In this document: positions 9,671 to 18,757 of the stretch, one piece after another
Layout: each line of letters opens with the position of its first letter
Position numbering within the stretch: the first letter of the stretch is position 1
DNA from: Chitinophaga niabensis
GTDB taxonomy: Bacteria > Bacteroidota > Bacteroidia > Chitinophagales > Chitinophagaceae
DNA length: 64,000 nt
Direction of reading: 5' to 3'
Assembly (NCBI RefSeq): GCF_039545795.1
Contig: NZ_CP154260.1
Location: 7,011,001 to 7,075,000 of the forward strand
Translations under genes and position numbers: made by a program
The notes under the pieces: model-generated
What the model saw: the letters and a program-made list of their open reading frames with translations, nothing else
What the model was told of the DNA's origin: nothing
Databases searched by the model: none

Positions 9671-11391
9671 AAGCAGTACTGATCCTGGTGGTTGTTTGCA
9701 TGGGGCTTTTAAGTAGTGCTTCTGCCCAACTATTGAATGAATTCAGGCCCAGATACATGGATAAACCTGCGCATGTAGATGTAGATGGGGACGATGATCC
9801 TGATCTGATAAAGATCAAATTATTCAATGGTGCAAATGCTATATGGCTGGACGATGATGATGATATGAGTTACAGCGACACAGAGGGTGATCTTGACAGT
9901 GATTGTTTATTGATTGACAGGAATGGGGATGGCGTATTTGCAGGTCCCGGAGACCTGAGTATTGACTGGATAGACAACGATCATGATGGAGAGGCTGATA
10001 TGCAGCTGGTGGTAGAGAACAGTGATCTGAAGTCCGTTGAGGGATGGGATTGGAGCAGCAATTATATGTGGATCATTGATGATGAAAAGGATGGTGCGTT
10101 TCATTTTATTAACTGGAAAGAACTGGTGTTAAGATGCTGGACGCATGCCGGCGCTTCTAATTTCTTTGAAGACTATCATGGGCAAACACTTTTCCTGAAA
10201 ACGCATGCTCCCAGTTATCGGATCAAAGACCTTGGGATCAATTGGGAGAACCCATTTATATTTTACGATGCGGATCATGACGGGCTTACGGAAATGTCTG
10301 TAAGGCTGGAAGATAAAGGCCGTTTCGATTCAGCGGGTGATGTTTCGCTAAATGGAGTGGTAAACCGGGCTTTTGTATCTGTAGACCTGGATAATGATAA
10401 CGCGCCTTCAAATGAATTTGATTATGATTTCAGCCTGTACTTTGAAGGGAAGGGTTTTTCTTATAAAGACCAGGTACATAAGATCAATAATGATCATGCA
10501 GGTATTGATGCGCGGATCAGTGATCTGCTATATGATAAAAGATGGAGAGCAGTAAACTCACTGGTGTATACATCCAGGACTGTTGCATTGGACAGGGTTT
10601 TTAATAAAGGAGAATGGAACCGGTGCTGGATGGTTTTTGATGAGGACGATGATTGTGAACGCTGGGAGCGGGTTGAATTTTATGAACCGAAGAACCTTTT
10701 CAGGATAGGAAAGAATAATAATGGAATTGACCATAACCCACAGGCAGATGCTGCGGGAGACAGGGGAGAATGGGATGAGGATAATTCCGGAAAGGGCAAA
10801 CTGTATATCGGGTTTGATGGTAAGATCCATTTATACGGTGCGGAAAAAGGTTGCTGGCGGATTGACCAGAATGCTGCATGTTACCAGGGCTGGGGTGGGT
10901 TATATGAAGGCGGGTATAAGCGCATTCCTGATGAGCCAAAACAGTTTCCCACCATCGCTTATGAAGATATGGATGGGGATGGTTTCTTTGATCTTATCAA
11001 ACATGATCTGGACGGGGATACCACTTTTGAGCGTGTGACTAATCTGAAGCGCTTTAATATCAGGCATGAAATAATCGATATCAGAAAATTTACCTATAAG
11101 GAATACCATGATCTGTTTGAAAAGCTGGCAGATGAAATGTGGAACAATGCATTGCAATCTATTAAGGTGGCGAAGGCTCTTAAGATCAATTATAAATGGT
11201 ATGCTTCCCTGACAAGCCCTAAAAGCAAATGGGAGAAATACAGCAACGGGTATTGGCTGCAATTCTACATTTTCAATGATCTGCTGGCTCATTTTGAAAA
11301 GAACAACCAAAAGGATAGGATCAACACGTTAATGAAGGCATATTATGAAAGGAACTGGACCCCGCTACTTGAGAGTATTATAAACATTTAA
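9667..11391 (+). CDS. Secreted Asp-rich calcium-repeat protein of unknown function
   Basis: 574 residues with a signal peptide ending SSASAQ. I do not recognise the family. The first two thirds carry many EF-hand-loop-like or dockerin-like acidic repeats: DVDGDDDPDLIKI, DRNGDGVFAGPGD, DNDHDGEADMQ, DADHDGLTEMS, DLDNDNAPSNEFD and DMDGDGFFDLIKHDLDGD. Each pairs a DxDxDG loop with a hydrophobic strand, suggesting a calcium-stabilised beta-propeller or solenoid of the FG-GAP kind. The last 110 residues are helical and basic without repeats. It lies between the carbon-nitrogen hydrolase and the beta-helix lipoproteins, so a surface or periplasmic role in the same glycan pathway is likely, perhaps lyase-like or binding. 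Confidence 0.6.
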   Translation: MKAVLILVVVCMGLLSSASAQLLNEFRPRYMDKPAHVDVDGDDDPDLIKIKLFNGANAIWLDDDDDMSYSDTEGDLDSDCLLIDRNGDGVFAGPGDLSIDWIDNDHDGEADMQLVVENSDLKSVEGWDWSSNYMWIIDDEKDGAFHFINWKELVLRCWTHAGASNFFEDYHGQTLFLKTHAPSYRIKDLGINWENPFIFYDADHDGLTEMSVRLEDKGRFDSAGDVSLNGVVNRAFVSVDLDNDNAPSNEFDYDFSLYFEGKGFSYKDQVHKINNDHAGIDARISDLLYDKRWRAVNSLVYTSRTVALDRVFNKGEWNRCWMVFDEDDDCERWERVEFYEPKNLFRIGKNNNGIDHNPQADAAGDRGEWDEDNSGKGKLYIGFDGKIHLYGAEKGCWRIDQNAACYQGWGGLYEGGYKRIPDEPKQFPTIAYEDMDGDGFFDLIKHDLDGDTTFERVTNLKRFNIRHEIIDIRKFTYKEYHDLFEKLADEMWNNALQSIKVAKALKINYKWYASLTSPKSKWEKYSNGYWLQFYIFNDLLAHFEKNNQKDRINTLMKAYYERNWTPLLESIINI

Positions 11392-11407
11392 CCATTTAAA
11401 CAACCAA

Positions 11408-12391
11408 ATGATGAAACAGCAACTAGTCTTATTTTTTATCGGCATCTTATTCGCCGGATGTTCCTCCAAAGAGGCGGCACTGGATAAGGTATCCCTTAAG
11501 GATGCTTTATCCTATTCAAAAAACAGGTGTGGCGACAGAAGCTGGCCTGATGCAACCAACACCGGGCTCCCAAGAGGATGGAGACCTAAAAGAACGTATG
11601 CTAACTATACCATGCGTAACAATGAAGTACTGAGTGATGTACTTGTTACCGGGTATATATCTATCCCTGTGTCTGTGAAACGTTGTACTATCAGGCGCTG
11701 CCGCGTTCGCGGAGATGCTACGATCGGTTTTGACCGCACAGTAGTATGGTTCCAGAACACCGCCCAGCCAAGTGTGCCGGGTGTTGATGGCGACAGAACC
11801 GCTATCCTTATTGAGAACTGCGATATCGGACCTGAAGTGGGAAGCTTTAACCCCAATGATGTGGACTGCGGAATAGCGGGCTGCGCAACGAATACTACCA
11901 TCAGGAATAATAATATTCATGATGTGGTAAGAGGTGTTGATGCTATGAGCAATTCCCTGGTGGAGAACAATTTCATTCATGAAATATGGGTGACACAGGA
12001 TAAGTCAAAACATCACGATGGTGTGTTCATCTGGGGCAATTCCAATAATGTAACGGTAAACGCTAATAACATAGAGCTCCTGGATGAATCCAATACTGCT
12101 TCTATTTTCATGCAGGGAGCTGCTTCCCGTAATGTTAAGATCACTAATAATAAAGTGACAGGCGGTGCCTATGCCATCAGGCTGAATTTCCCTAATAATG
12201 GTGCCGGCCTGGGAGCTGGTATTTGTACAGGCAACAGGGTAAGACGTAACCCACCTGATCCTGGTGCAAGGAATCCATTAGGCGGAGATTATGGACCTGC
12301 AAGTTATTGGGAGTTTTATCCGGCAGTATGGACAAACAACGTTTGGGATGATAATGATGAGCCATTTACCCCTGTACTTGTAAACTGGTAA
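11408..12391 (+). CDS. Right-handed beta-helix lipoprotein, pectate-lyase-like fold
   Basis: 327 residues. Signal peptide with lipobox FAGC, so a lipoprotein. The body is made of short repeating rungs such as TIRNNNIHDV, LVENNFIHEI, VTVNANNIEL and VKITNNKVTG, typical of right-handed parallel beta-helix proteins. The segment KHHDGVFIWG (His202-Gly205) matches a conserved H-x-D-G site in the two larger proteins that follow. Polysaccharide lyases and epimerases share this fold, but no catalytic set is proven here. The downstream open frame begins in the last base of its stop region, indicating one transcript. Confidence 0.7.
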   Translation: MMKQQLVLFFIGILFAGCSSKEAALDKVSLKDALSYSKNRCGDRSWPDATNTGLPRGWRPKRTYANYTMRNNEVLSDVLVTGYISIPVSVKRCTIRRCRVRGDATIGFDRTVVWFQNTAQPSVPGVDGDRTAILIENCDIGPEVGSFNPNDVDCGIAGCATNTTIRNNNIHDVVRGVDAMSNSLVENNFIHEIWVTQDKSKHHDGVFIWGNSNNVTVNANNIELLDESNTASIFMQGAASRNVKITNNKVTGGAYAIRLNFPNNGAGLGAGICTGNRVRRNPPDPGARNPLGGDYGPASYWEFYPAVWTNNVWDDNDEPFTPVLVNW

Positions 12392-12420
12392 TGATTATTT
12401 ATTGTTTAAAACCTTACAAC

Positions 12421-14097
12421 ATGAAAATCCTAAGTTTAATTTTGCTGACTGCAATCATGGCTGCGGGTTGTTCAAAAATGAAAGACCGTGATACCGTTAG
12501 GGCAGATGGTGTTCTTGCGACATTGGATGATGAGACGGGGCCATATAACGTGTTCACCACGCAAACCCCTTCCTCAACAGATACCGATGGGCCTTACGAA
12601 CTGGGTATGAAGTTTCAGTCCTCACAATCCGGCACCATTACGCAGATCCGTTATTACAAATATAGCGGAGAAAATGGCGCACATACCGGCCGTTTATGGT
12701 CTGCCGCTGGCACGCAACTGACAAGTGTAACTTTTACAGGAGAAACGGCTTCCGGCTGGCAAACAGCAACACTGAGCACACCTTATGCCATTTCTGCCAA
12801 TACTACTTATGTAGTAACGGTTAACTCCAATGCAAGATATGGCGCTACCACCGGAGGTTTGGCAACAGCTGTTACCAATGGCCCGTTGAGTACGATTGTT
12901 GGTTCTAATGGTGTTTATGGTACAACATTAGGTGCTTTTCCTACGAGTTCATATAATAATTCTAACTACTTCCGTGATATTACTTTTGTTGGAACCGGAA
13001 CAGGGGATGTTACTGCTCCAACTACCCCCACGTCTGTTGCTTCCTCAGATATTACAGGATATGGTGTTGACCTTAGCTGGACGGCTTCCACCGATAATGT
13101 TAATGTTACAGGATACAATGTATACAATGACACGGTATTGATTGCTTCGGTTACGGGGGCCTGGGCTAATCTTTATGGATTGACCCCGGCTACTGCTTAC
13201 AGCATCAAAGTAAAAGCAAAAGATGCAGCAGGCAACCTTTCTGCTGCAAGCACTGCTCTTAGCGTCACTACAGGTGCAGCCAGCAGTGGTTTGCGTGGCT
13301 GGCAGATCGATAACACCAATTCCGGATTATCAGGTGTTGGTGTAAATAAAAACAGTCTGCCCCTGCATAGTGGTCCTATTGCAGCGGGTTCCACCATCAG
13401 CATGAAAAAACTGGTAGACCCCAACCTCAGTGCGGGTAATATTATTATTGACAGATGCTGGATCGTTACCACAGGAAGTGGTTCCTGGGCGGTAGGTTCT
13501 GATAATGGCGCGATATTGATTAAAGATTCGAGGATAGAGGGAACCGGCACCCGGGGCAAATATTTTACGGCGCCGTACCAGGCACCTACCAATAAAGCGG
13601 TGACCATATTGAGAACAGAAATAACAGACCAGGGAGGAGGATTTCTGCTGAATGGCGCGAGCCTTGTCAGGAACTGTTATATTCATGATCTGCCCGGTTA
13701 TGGTAACCCTGCTACTGATACCGGTAATCATGTTGACGGAGGAACAAGGCGCAGTGGCATTGCGCAATTGAATGTAATAGACAATCAGATTGATATCCGT
13801 TCTGCCGGCAGCAATGGTTCCTCTGCATTCTTTATTCAACCACTGTGGGGCTTTATCGACAATATCCTTTTGCGCGGTAACCTCTTTGGCGGCGGCGGAT
13901 ATACTGTATACGCGGAAAACCACAGTGGTAACACATATGGCTCCCACCTTTATGCGGATAATAACAGATTCTATACCGGACCTGGTTATGGTTACGCCGG
14001 GACACCAAGCGGACCAGGATTTGGAGTATGGACCAATAACTATGTAAATAATCCTGCTAATGCAGATAATAAAGGAACTGCCATCAGTAATCCATAA
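12421..14097 (+). CDS. DUF4082 - fibronectin III - beta-helix lipoprotein (copy 1)
   Basis: 558 residues from ATG 12421 (an in-frame ATG at 12391 would precede the signal peptide). Lipobox AAGC at Cys17. Order: DUF4082 domain (about 45-195, GPYELGMKF to NYFRDITF), a fibronectin type III domain (about 205-290, APTTPTSVASS, GYNVYNDTVL, LTPATAYSIKVKAKDAAGN), then a beta-helix (about 295-558) with the block NHVDGGTRRS (His437, Asp439). The first two modules usually bind carbohydrate or space a catalytic domain from the surface. The last module is the likely active part. It is closely similar to the next gene, so the pair arose by tandem duplication. Confidence 0.75.
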   Translation: MKILSLILLTAIMAAGCSKMKDRDTVRADGVLATLDDETGPYNVFTTQTPSSTDTDGPYELGMKFQSSQSGTITQIRYYKYSGENGAHTGRLWSAAGTQLTSVTFTGETASGWQTATLSTPYAISANTTYVVTVNSNARYGATTGGLATAVTNGPLSTIVGSNGVYGTTLGAFPTSSYNNSNYFRDITFVGTGTGDVTAPTTPTSVASSDITGYGVDLSWTASTDNVNVTGYNVYNDTVLIASVTGAWANLYGLTPATAYSIKVKAKDAAGNLSAASTALSVTTGAASSGLRGWQIDNTNSGLSGVGVNKNSLPLHSGPIAAGSTISMKKLVDPNLSAGNIIIDRCWIVTTGSGSWAVGSDNGAILIKDSRIEGTGTRGKYFTAPYQAPTNKAVTILRTEITDQGGGFLLNGASLVRNCYIHDLPGYGNPATDTGNHVDGGTRRSGIAQLNVIDNQIDIRSAGSNGSSAFFIQPLWGFIDNILLRGNLFGGGGYTVYAENHSGNTYGSHLYADNNRFYTGPGYGYAGTPSGPGFGVWTNNYVNNPANADNKGTAISNP

Positions 14098-14136
14098 TCA
14101 GATGTCAATTATAATAACCTGAAAAAACCTTAAAAC

Positions 14137-15819
14137 ATGAGAGTCCTGTTTTTATTTTTATTGGCTGGTTGCCTGACAACCAGTTGTACCAAGCTGAAAG
14201 ACCGCGAAAAGGTCAAGCCGGATCTTCTTGCCATCATGGATGAGGAAGATGAGTTCTATAACATATTCACTACGCAAACGCCTGCCGTATCAGGTACCGA
14301 CGGCCCCTATGAGTTAGGTACGAAATTCAAGGCCACCCAGCTTGGGCAGATCACGCAGATCCGTTATTACAAGACCAGCGGAGAAACCGGTACCCACACC
14401 GGGCGCATATGGTCTGCTGCAGGCACAGTGCTGGCCAGTGTAACCTTTACGGGAGAAACAGCTTCAGGCTGGCAAACTGCAACGCTGAGCACACCCTATG
14501 AAACTACGGTGAACACAGTGTATGTAGTAACAGTTAACTCCAACACGGAATATGGCGCTACCAGCAATGGGTTGGAAAACGTTGTGACCAATGGACCATT
14601 AAGTACGATTGTTGGCGCCAATGGTGTTTTTGGCACAACCTTAGGAGCGTTTCCTACCGGCACATATCATAGCACCAATTACTTCCGTGATGTTACTTTT
14701 GAAGTACTCCCGGATATCAGCGCTCCAACTACTCCAGATTCTGTTACCGTTACTGAAAATTATGCCTATGGTCTTGATCTGAGCTGGAAACCTTCTACGG
14801 ATAACGTTATTGTTACCGGGTACAATGTGTACAACGACACGGTATTACTCGCTTCCGTTTACGGTACCTGGGCTAATATCTATGGATTGACCCCGTCCAC
14901 TCCCTATAGTATCAAAGTAAGAGCCAGAGATGCGGCAGGTAACCTTTCTGTTGCAAGTACTGCGATCAACATTACTTCAGGATCAACCAGCAGCGGTTTG
15001 CGCGGCTGGCAGATCGATTCTACCAATGCAGGATTAACGGGTAAGGGTATAGATAAGGGAACGCTTCCACTGTATACCGGCGGGCGTATACCAAGAGGTT
15101 CAACCATCAGCATGAAGAAAATAGTAGACCTGGATGTGAGTGAGGGTAATATTATTATTGACAGATGCTGGATCGTTTCTACAGCCAGTAATGGATGGCC
15201 TGTTGGTTCAACGGAGGGTGCAGTGCTGATCAAAGATTCGCATATTGAAGGATCTGGTGGTCTTGGCAGCTATGCTGCACATCCGCAGCAAACGCCACTG
15301 GATAAAGACGTGACCTTTTTAAGAGTAGTAGTATCGATCCAGGGAGGCGGATTTTCATTTGGCGGCGCTTCCATTGTGAGAAATTGTTTAATTAATAATC
15401 TGCCGGGGGATGGTGGAGATCCCAGCGGAGAAGGCAATCACGTTGACGGAGGTACAAGGCGTATTGGAACTGCTCAATTGAATGTAATAGACAGCCACAT
15501 TGATGTGCGTAGTGCCGGCAACAACGCTACCGGTGCATTCATGATTCAACCAACGTATGGTTTTATTGACAATATCCTGTTGCGTGGTAACCTTTTTGGC
15601 GGCGGTGGATATGTTATATCCGCAGGAAACTATACGCCTGAGGGAGGCCCTACCCGCTATTATGGTGATCACATTTATATAGATAACAACAGGTTCTATT
15701 CCGGGCCGGCATATGGATACATTTCAACGCAGGGCGCTGCATTGGGTGGATGGACAAATAACTACGTAAATAATTCGGCAAATACAGATAATAAGGGAAC
15801 AGTTATCACTTATCCATAA
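14137..15819 (+). CDS. DUF4082 - fibronectin III - beta-helix lipoprotein (copy 2)
   Basis: 560 residues, same order as copy 1: lipoprotein signal (LLAGC, or TTSC at Cys17), DUF4082, fibronectin III, beta-helix. Long stretches are identical between the copies (GETASGWQTATLSTPY, VTNGPLSTIVG, TTLGAFPT, GGNHVDGGTRR-like site at His435/Asp437, NILLRGNLFGGGGY), while signal peptides and some helix rungs differ. It is the last gene of locus 1 before a strong terminator. Keeping two such proteins suggests related but different bonds or a need for high dosage; neither can be decided here. Confidence 0.75.
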   Translation: MRVLFLFLLAGCLTTSCTKLKDREKVKPDLLAIMDEEDEFYNIFTTQTPAVSGTDGPYELGTKFKATQLGQITQIRYYKTSGETGTHTGRIWSAAGTVLASVTFTGETASGWQTATLSTPYETTVNTVYVVTVNSNTEYGATSNGLENVVTNGPLSTIVGANGVFGTTLGAFPTGTYHSTNYFRDVTFEVLPDISAPTTPDSVTVTENYAYGLDLSWKPSTDNVIVTGYNVYNDTVLLASVYGTWANIYGLTPSTPYSIKVRARDAAGNLSVASTAINITSGSTSSGLRGWQIDSTNAGLTGKGIDKGTLPLYTGGRIPRGSTISMKKIVDLDVSEGNIIIDRCWIVSTASNGWPVGSTEGAVLIKDSHIEGSGGLGSYAAHPQQTPLDKDVTFLRVVVSIQGGGFSFGGASIVRNCLINNLPGDGGDPSGEGNHVDGGTRRIGTAQLNVIDSHIDVRSAGNNATGAFMIQPTYGFIDNILLRGNLFGGGGYVISAGNYTPEGGPTRYYGDHIYIDNNRFYSGPAYGYISTQGAALGGWTNNYVNNSANTDNKGTVITYP

Positions 15820-15834
15820 ACGATCTGATCATTT

Positions 15835-15881
15835 CATTAACAAAAAGAGACAGCCCACCTGGCTGTCTCTTTTTGTTAATG
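15835..15881 (+). terminator. Strong intrinsic terminator ending locus 1
   Basis: A perfect 21-base inverted repeat (15835-15855 and 15861-15881) around the 5-base loop CACCT. The core stem is GAGACAGCC/GGCTGTCTC, followed by TTTTTGTT. The arms are A-rich on the left and T-rich on the right, so it could stop transcription from either side. It isolates the locus 1 operon from the sigma gene that begins at 15956. Confidence 0.9.
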
Positions 15882-15955
15882 ATTTAATATAATGCCGGAA
15901 AGTTTGTGAAACATTTATTACTTTTAAGTTAAGACCAGCGCCAGTTCCACAGGAT

Positions 15956-16561
15956 ATGCCTCATGTTCTAAATAATGAAAGTGAATTGTTACGCATGCTC
16001 GCTTCCGGCGATCAGCATGCATACAAGGCTATATTTGAACATTACTGGGACCCTGTTTACTCCACAGCATTATTGCTCACCAAATCTCCTGATCTTGCCG
16101 AAGATATAGCGCAGGATATATTCACCATGGTTTGGGAAAAACGTTCCGGCATGGCTGCGGTGGGGAAGTTTGAAGGTTTCCTGTTTGTAGCAGCACGGAA
16201 TATGATCTATACCCGTCTTCGTAAACTGGCTTCAGGAGATGCATACAGGCAGCATATATTGAATTGTTTCCGGGAGCAGGATGAAACATGGGCTAATGGC
16301 AGAGCAGAGTTTAAAGAACTGGAGTCTACCATCCTGGAGGCCATACAGCAATTACCTCCCCAGCAGCAGAAAGCCTTTAAATTAAGCCGCTTCGAGGGTA
16401 TGCGGCATGAAGATATTGCTATAACAATGGGGGTTTCCCGGATCACCATTAAAAGTTATATCGTGCAGGCCATTGCCACGCTCCGCAAAACTTTGGCCAA
16501 CCATCCTTCCGGTGCCCTTATTACCTACTGGGTTTTCTTTTTCCTCGAAACCTGGGATTAA
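15956..16561 (+). CDS. FecI-type ECF sigma factor, standing alone
   Basis: 201 residues. Region 2 is seen in DLAEDIAQDIFTMVWEKR and FEGFLFVAARN; region 4 in RHEDIAITMGVSRITIKSYI. The C-terminus is a hydrophobic tail (ALITYWVFFFLETWD), as in the sigma factors of loci 2 and 3 that sit beside FecR genes, so it too probably answers to a FecR. No FecR follows: the next gene runs the other way and the stop codons overlap. The orphan FecR of locus 1 about 14 kb upstream is the likeliest partner, by inference. It has its own promoter region after the terminator at 15835. Confidence 0.92.
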   Translation: MPHVLNNESELLRMLASGDQHAYKAIFEHYWDPVYSTALLLTKSPDLAEDIAQDIFTMVWEKRSGMAAVGKFEGFLFVAARNMIYTRLRKLASGDAYRQHILNCFREQDETWANGRAEFKELESTILEAIQQLPPQQQKAFKLSRFEGMRHEDIAITMGVSRITIKSYIVQAIATLRKTLANHPSGALITYWVFFFLETWD

Positions 16562-17427
16562 GTTCGTTTACTGCTCAGCCAGATACCTGCCAAAACTAAT
16601 ATGCCACCTGCCAGCTGCAGCCAGGTGAAAGTATCCTTCAGAAAGATAAAAGCAATAACAGCGCCTATTACAGGGATCAGGTTCAGGAAGTTGCCTACCT
16701 GGGCTGCGGGCAAACTTTCCAGTGATCTGTTATAGAGGAAGTAGGCAACAGCAGAAGCAAAAACACCGAGGTAGATAATACCCAGCCAGGCTTTGAGCGA
16801 AATATCCGGCCATCCATTATTGCTGATCTCTATCAACGCAAGTGGTATAGAGAGAACGGTGCCGATAAACATACTAACCGTAGTGACGAGTATTGTATCC
16901 GTATTTTTAAGACTCCTGGACAATAATGTATAAGTACTCCATAAACAAACGGCGCCAACGATCATTGTGCTGCCCAATAATGCGTTGGGTGATTTTTGCG
17001 CGGTACCCACAAAACCAACCAATATAACGCCTGTTACAGAAAGCAAAATGCCGGCAATGATCCTTTTGTTTAATTGTTCTTTGAGAATAAACGCAGCAGG
17101 TACTGCAATGGCAACAGGTACAAGGCCTTCTATAAGTGCGCCGGTAGATGCAGCTATATATTTCATGCCGGTATTAAAGAGTAAATAATAGACAGTGGTG
17201 CCTACTACGCCCATTAATGCCAGTTTAGGGTAAGGTAAAGTTTGCTGTACTTTTCTTCTTCTTGATAAATAAAAAGGAAGGAGTACTAAGCAGGCGATGA
17301 TATTACGTATGGTCGCTGAAATAAGTGGCGGTGCTTCCGTTACCACCATTTTGGTCACCGTGAAGGAGCTGCCCCAGATGAACATCACAAAAACAATGGT
17401 AATAATTCCCCGGGTGGTTTTATTCAT
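16558..17427 (-). CDS. EamA/DMT-superfamily permease
   Basis: 289 residues from the ATG complementary to 17425-17427 (a longer in-frame start at 17487 adds 20 residues overlapping the J-domain gene). About ten hydrophobic helices arranged as two EamA repeats; the first begins GIITIVFVMFIWGSSFTVTK and the second includes LWSTYTLLSR and LGVFASAVAYFLYNRSL. Members export or exchange small metabolites across the inner membrane; the substrate cannot be predicted. It overlaps the upstream J-domain gene by 8 bases, so the two are co-transcribed. Its stop overlaps that of the convergent sigma gene. Confidence 0.9.
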   Translation of the reverse strand: MNKTTRGIITIVFVMFIWGSSFTVTKMVVTEAPPLISATIRNIIACLVLLPFYLSRRRKVQQTLPYPKLALMGVVGTTVYYLLFNTGMKYIAASTGALIEGLVPVAIAVPAAFILKEQLNKRIIAGILLSVTGVILVGFVGTAQKSPNALLGSTMIVGAVCLWSTYTLLSRSLKNTDTILVTTVSMFIGTVLSIPLALIEISNNGWPDISLKAWLGIIYLGVFASAVAYFLYNRSLESLPAAQVGNFLNLIPVIGAVIAFIFLKDTFTWLQLAGGILVLAGIWLSSKRT

Positions 17428-18001
17428 AAAATGGTGCTGTAATGTGCAGGTTACTGTCAATGTTAAGATAATTACTGACCGTTCCATCCTGGAAGATCAC
17501 GAAGCTTTTGCCGTAAGCCCACATTTCAATACTTCCCTGTTTAGTTGTCCAATGAGGTTTGCCTTGCGCATTGAGCACTGTTTCCCTTTCCGAACCTATT
17601 GAGAATGTTTCCTGTTTGCCTGCATTTGTTTCCCAGGGTTTTGAAAACAGTACACCTGAGAAAAGGAATGCAAGAATAAAAAAAGCGATCACTGCTCCGC
17701 GGGATCTCCGCCAGGAGATAACAGGATCATCCGGTTGTACCACAGGTACTTCCGGGATGGGCGTTGTATAAGTGTTTTTTGCTGCGTAAAAGTAGCGTAA
17801 CCGGTTGTCGTGCCTTTCTTTTGTTAATGGATCACGCAGCTGCTCATAGGCATGCTGGATTTCCCTGAACCTTTCCTCATACAGTTTATTGCCGTTATTA
17901 AGATCCGGGTGGTATCTTTTGGAGAGCCTGCGGTGGGCTGCTTTTATTTCTTCAGCCCCCGAAAAGTCTGCTATTCCCAGGATGGTATAATAATTATGCA
18001 T
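17420..18001 (-). CDS. Membrane-anchored J-domain protein
   Basis: 193 residues from the ATG complementary to 17999-18001. Residues 3-70 form a J domain with the essential HPD at 31-33 (RYHPDLNNG), which stimulates DnaK ATPase. After a Pro-rich linker comes one membrane helix (about 103-119). The C-terminal 70 residues (IGSERETVLNAQGKPHWTT, then EMWAYGKSFVIFQDGTVSNYLN) look like the small SmpA/BamE-type fold, normally extracytoplasmic. With the J domain inside and the tail outside, it could link DnaK to envelope events. The combination is not one I know as a characterised protein. Confidence 0.8.
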   Translation of the reverse strand: MHNYYTILGIADFSGAEEIKAAHRRLSKRYHPDLNNGNKLYEERFREIQHAYEQLRDPLTKERHDNRLRYFYAAKNTYTTPIPEVPVVQPDDPVISWRRSRGAVIAFFILAFLFSGVLFSKPWETNAGKQETFSIGSERETVLNAQGKPHWTTKQGSIEMWAYGKSFVIFQDGTVSNYLNIDSNLHITAPFYE

Positions 18002-18097
18002 GAGAAAATAAATATAGGAAATTATGGATTTCAAAGTAATTCGTTATTTTTATCAGGTCTACGTTAAAACGATACAATAATTCCACTATTCCGCTCC

Positions 18098-18688
18098 ATG
18101 GAGTCTCCATTCAATGAAAAGGACCTGTTACGGTATGCTGCAGAAGGTAATTCCACGGCATTCGCCACGCTTTTTTCCAACTACAAGGATAAGTTGTATC
18201 ATTTCCTCCTGCGGGCCAACGGTTCCCCTGAAATGACGGAAGACATTATCCAGGACGTATTCCTGAAACTGTGGAAAGACCGTGCCAGCCTGGTGAACAT
18301 AGAGAATTTCGGCGGTTACCTTTACCGTATGTCACAGAACCATGTGATCAATTCCCTGAAGCGCATGGCCACGGAAACACATATTATCCATGAGCTGAGC
18401 CGGAAGCTGGAAAATGCCTGCTCCGATGTGGAAGAGCACATCTCCCTGCAGGAAACGAACAGGAGCCTGCATTTTGCACTGAATAAACTTACACCCAAAC
18501 AGAAACTGGTATATACCCTCAGCCGGGATAAAGGCCTCCGGCACGAGGAGATAGCCAGATCCCTCAATATTTCCCCTTCCACGGTTAATAACCACCTGAT
18601 AGAAGCCCTCCGCATTATCCGCAGGCAATTACGGGCCACACCGGATAGCTTTACCATATTGGCTTATTGCTTCCTTTTCCTTTCCTGA
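18098..18688 (+). CDS. FecI-type ECF sigma factor (locus 2)
   Basis: 196 residues starting at MESPFNEKDLLRYAAEGN. Region 2: MTEDIIQDVFLKLWKDR and FGGYLYRMSQNHVIN; region 4: RHEEIARSLNISPSTVNNHL. Ends in a hydrophobic tail (TILAYCFLFLS), seen in FecI-like factors of this phylum next to FecR. Directs RNA polymerase to the locus 2 promoter(s) once FecR releases or activates it. The FecR gene follows after 69 bases containing an A/T-rich run. Confidence 0.95.
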   Translation: MESPFNEKDLLRYAAEGNSTAFATLFSNYKDKLYHFLLRANGSPEMTEDIIQDVFLKLWKDRASLVNIENFGGYLYRMSQNHVINSLKRMATETHIIHELSRKLENACSDVEEHISLQETNRSLHFALNKLTPKQKLVYTLSRDKGLRHEEIARSLNISPSTVNNHLIEALRIIRRQLRATPDSFTILAYCFLFLS

Positions 18689-18757
18689 AATTTTTTTTAA
18701 AATAATCTAGGTATATCCTTCCGCCCGATTGTCTATTTATCAGACAAACTATCCATC

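Noticed and set aside
12421..15819. Mobile or assembly origin for the two similar DUF4082 genes
   Set aside because: No flanking repeats, transposase or identical DNA blocks; differences are spread throughout, as expected for an older tandem duplication.
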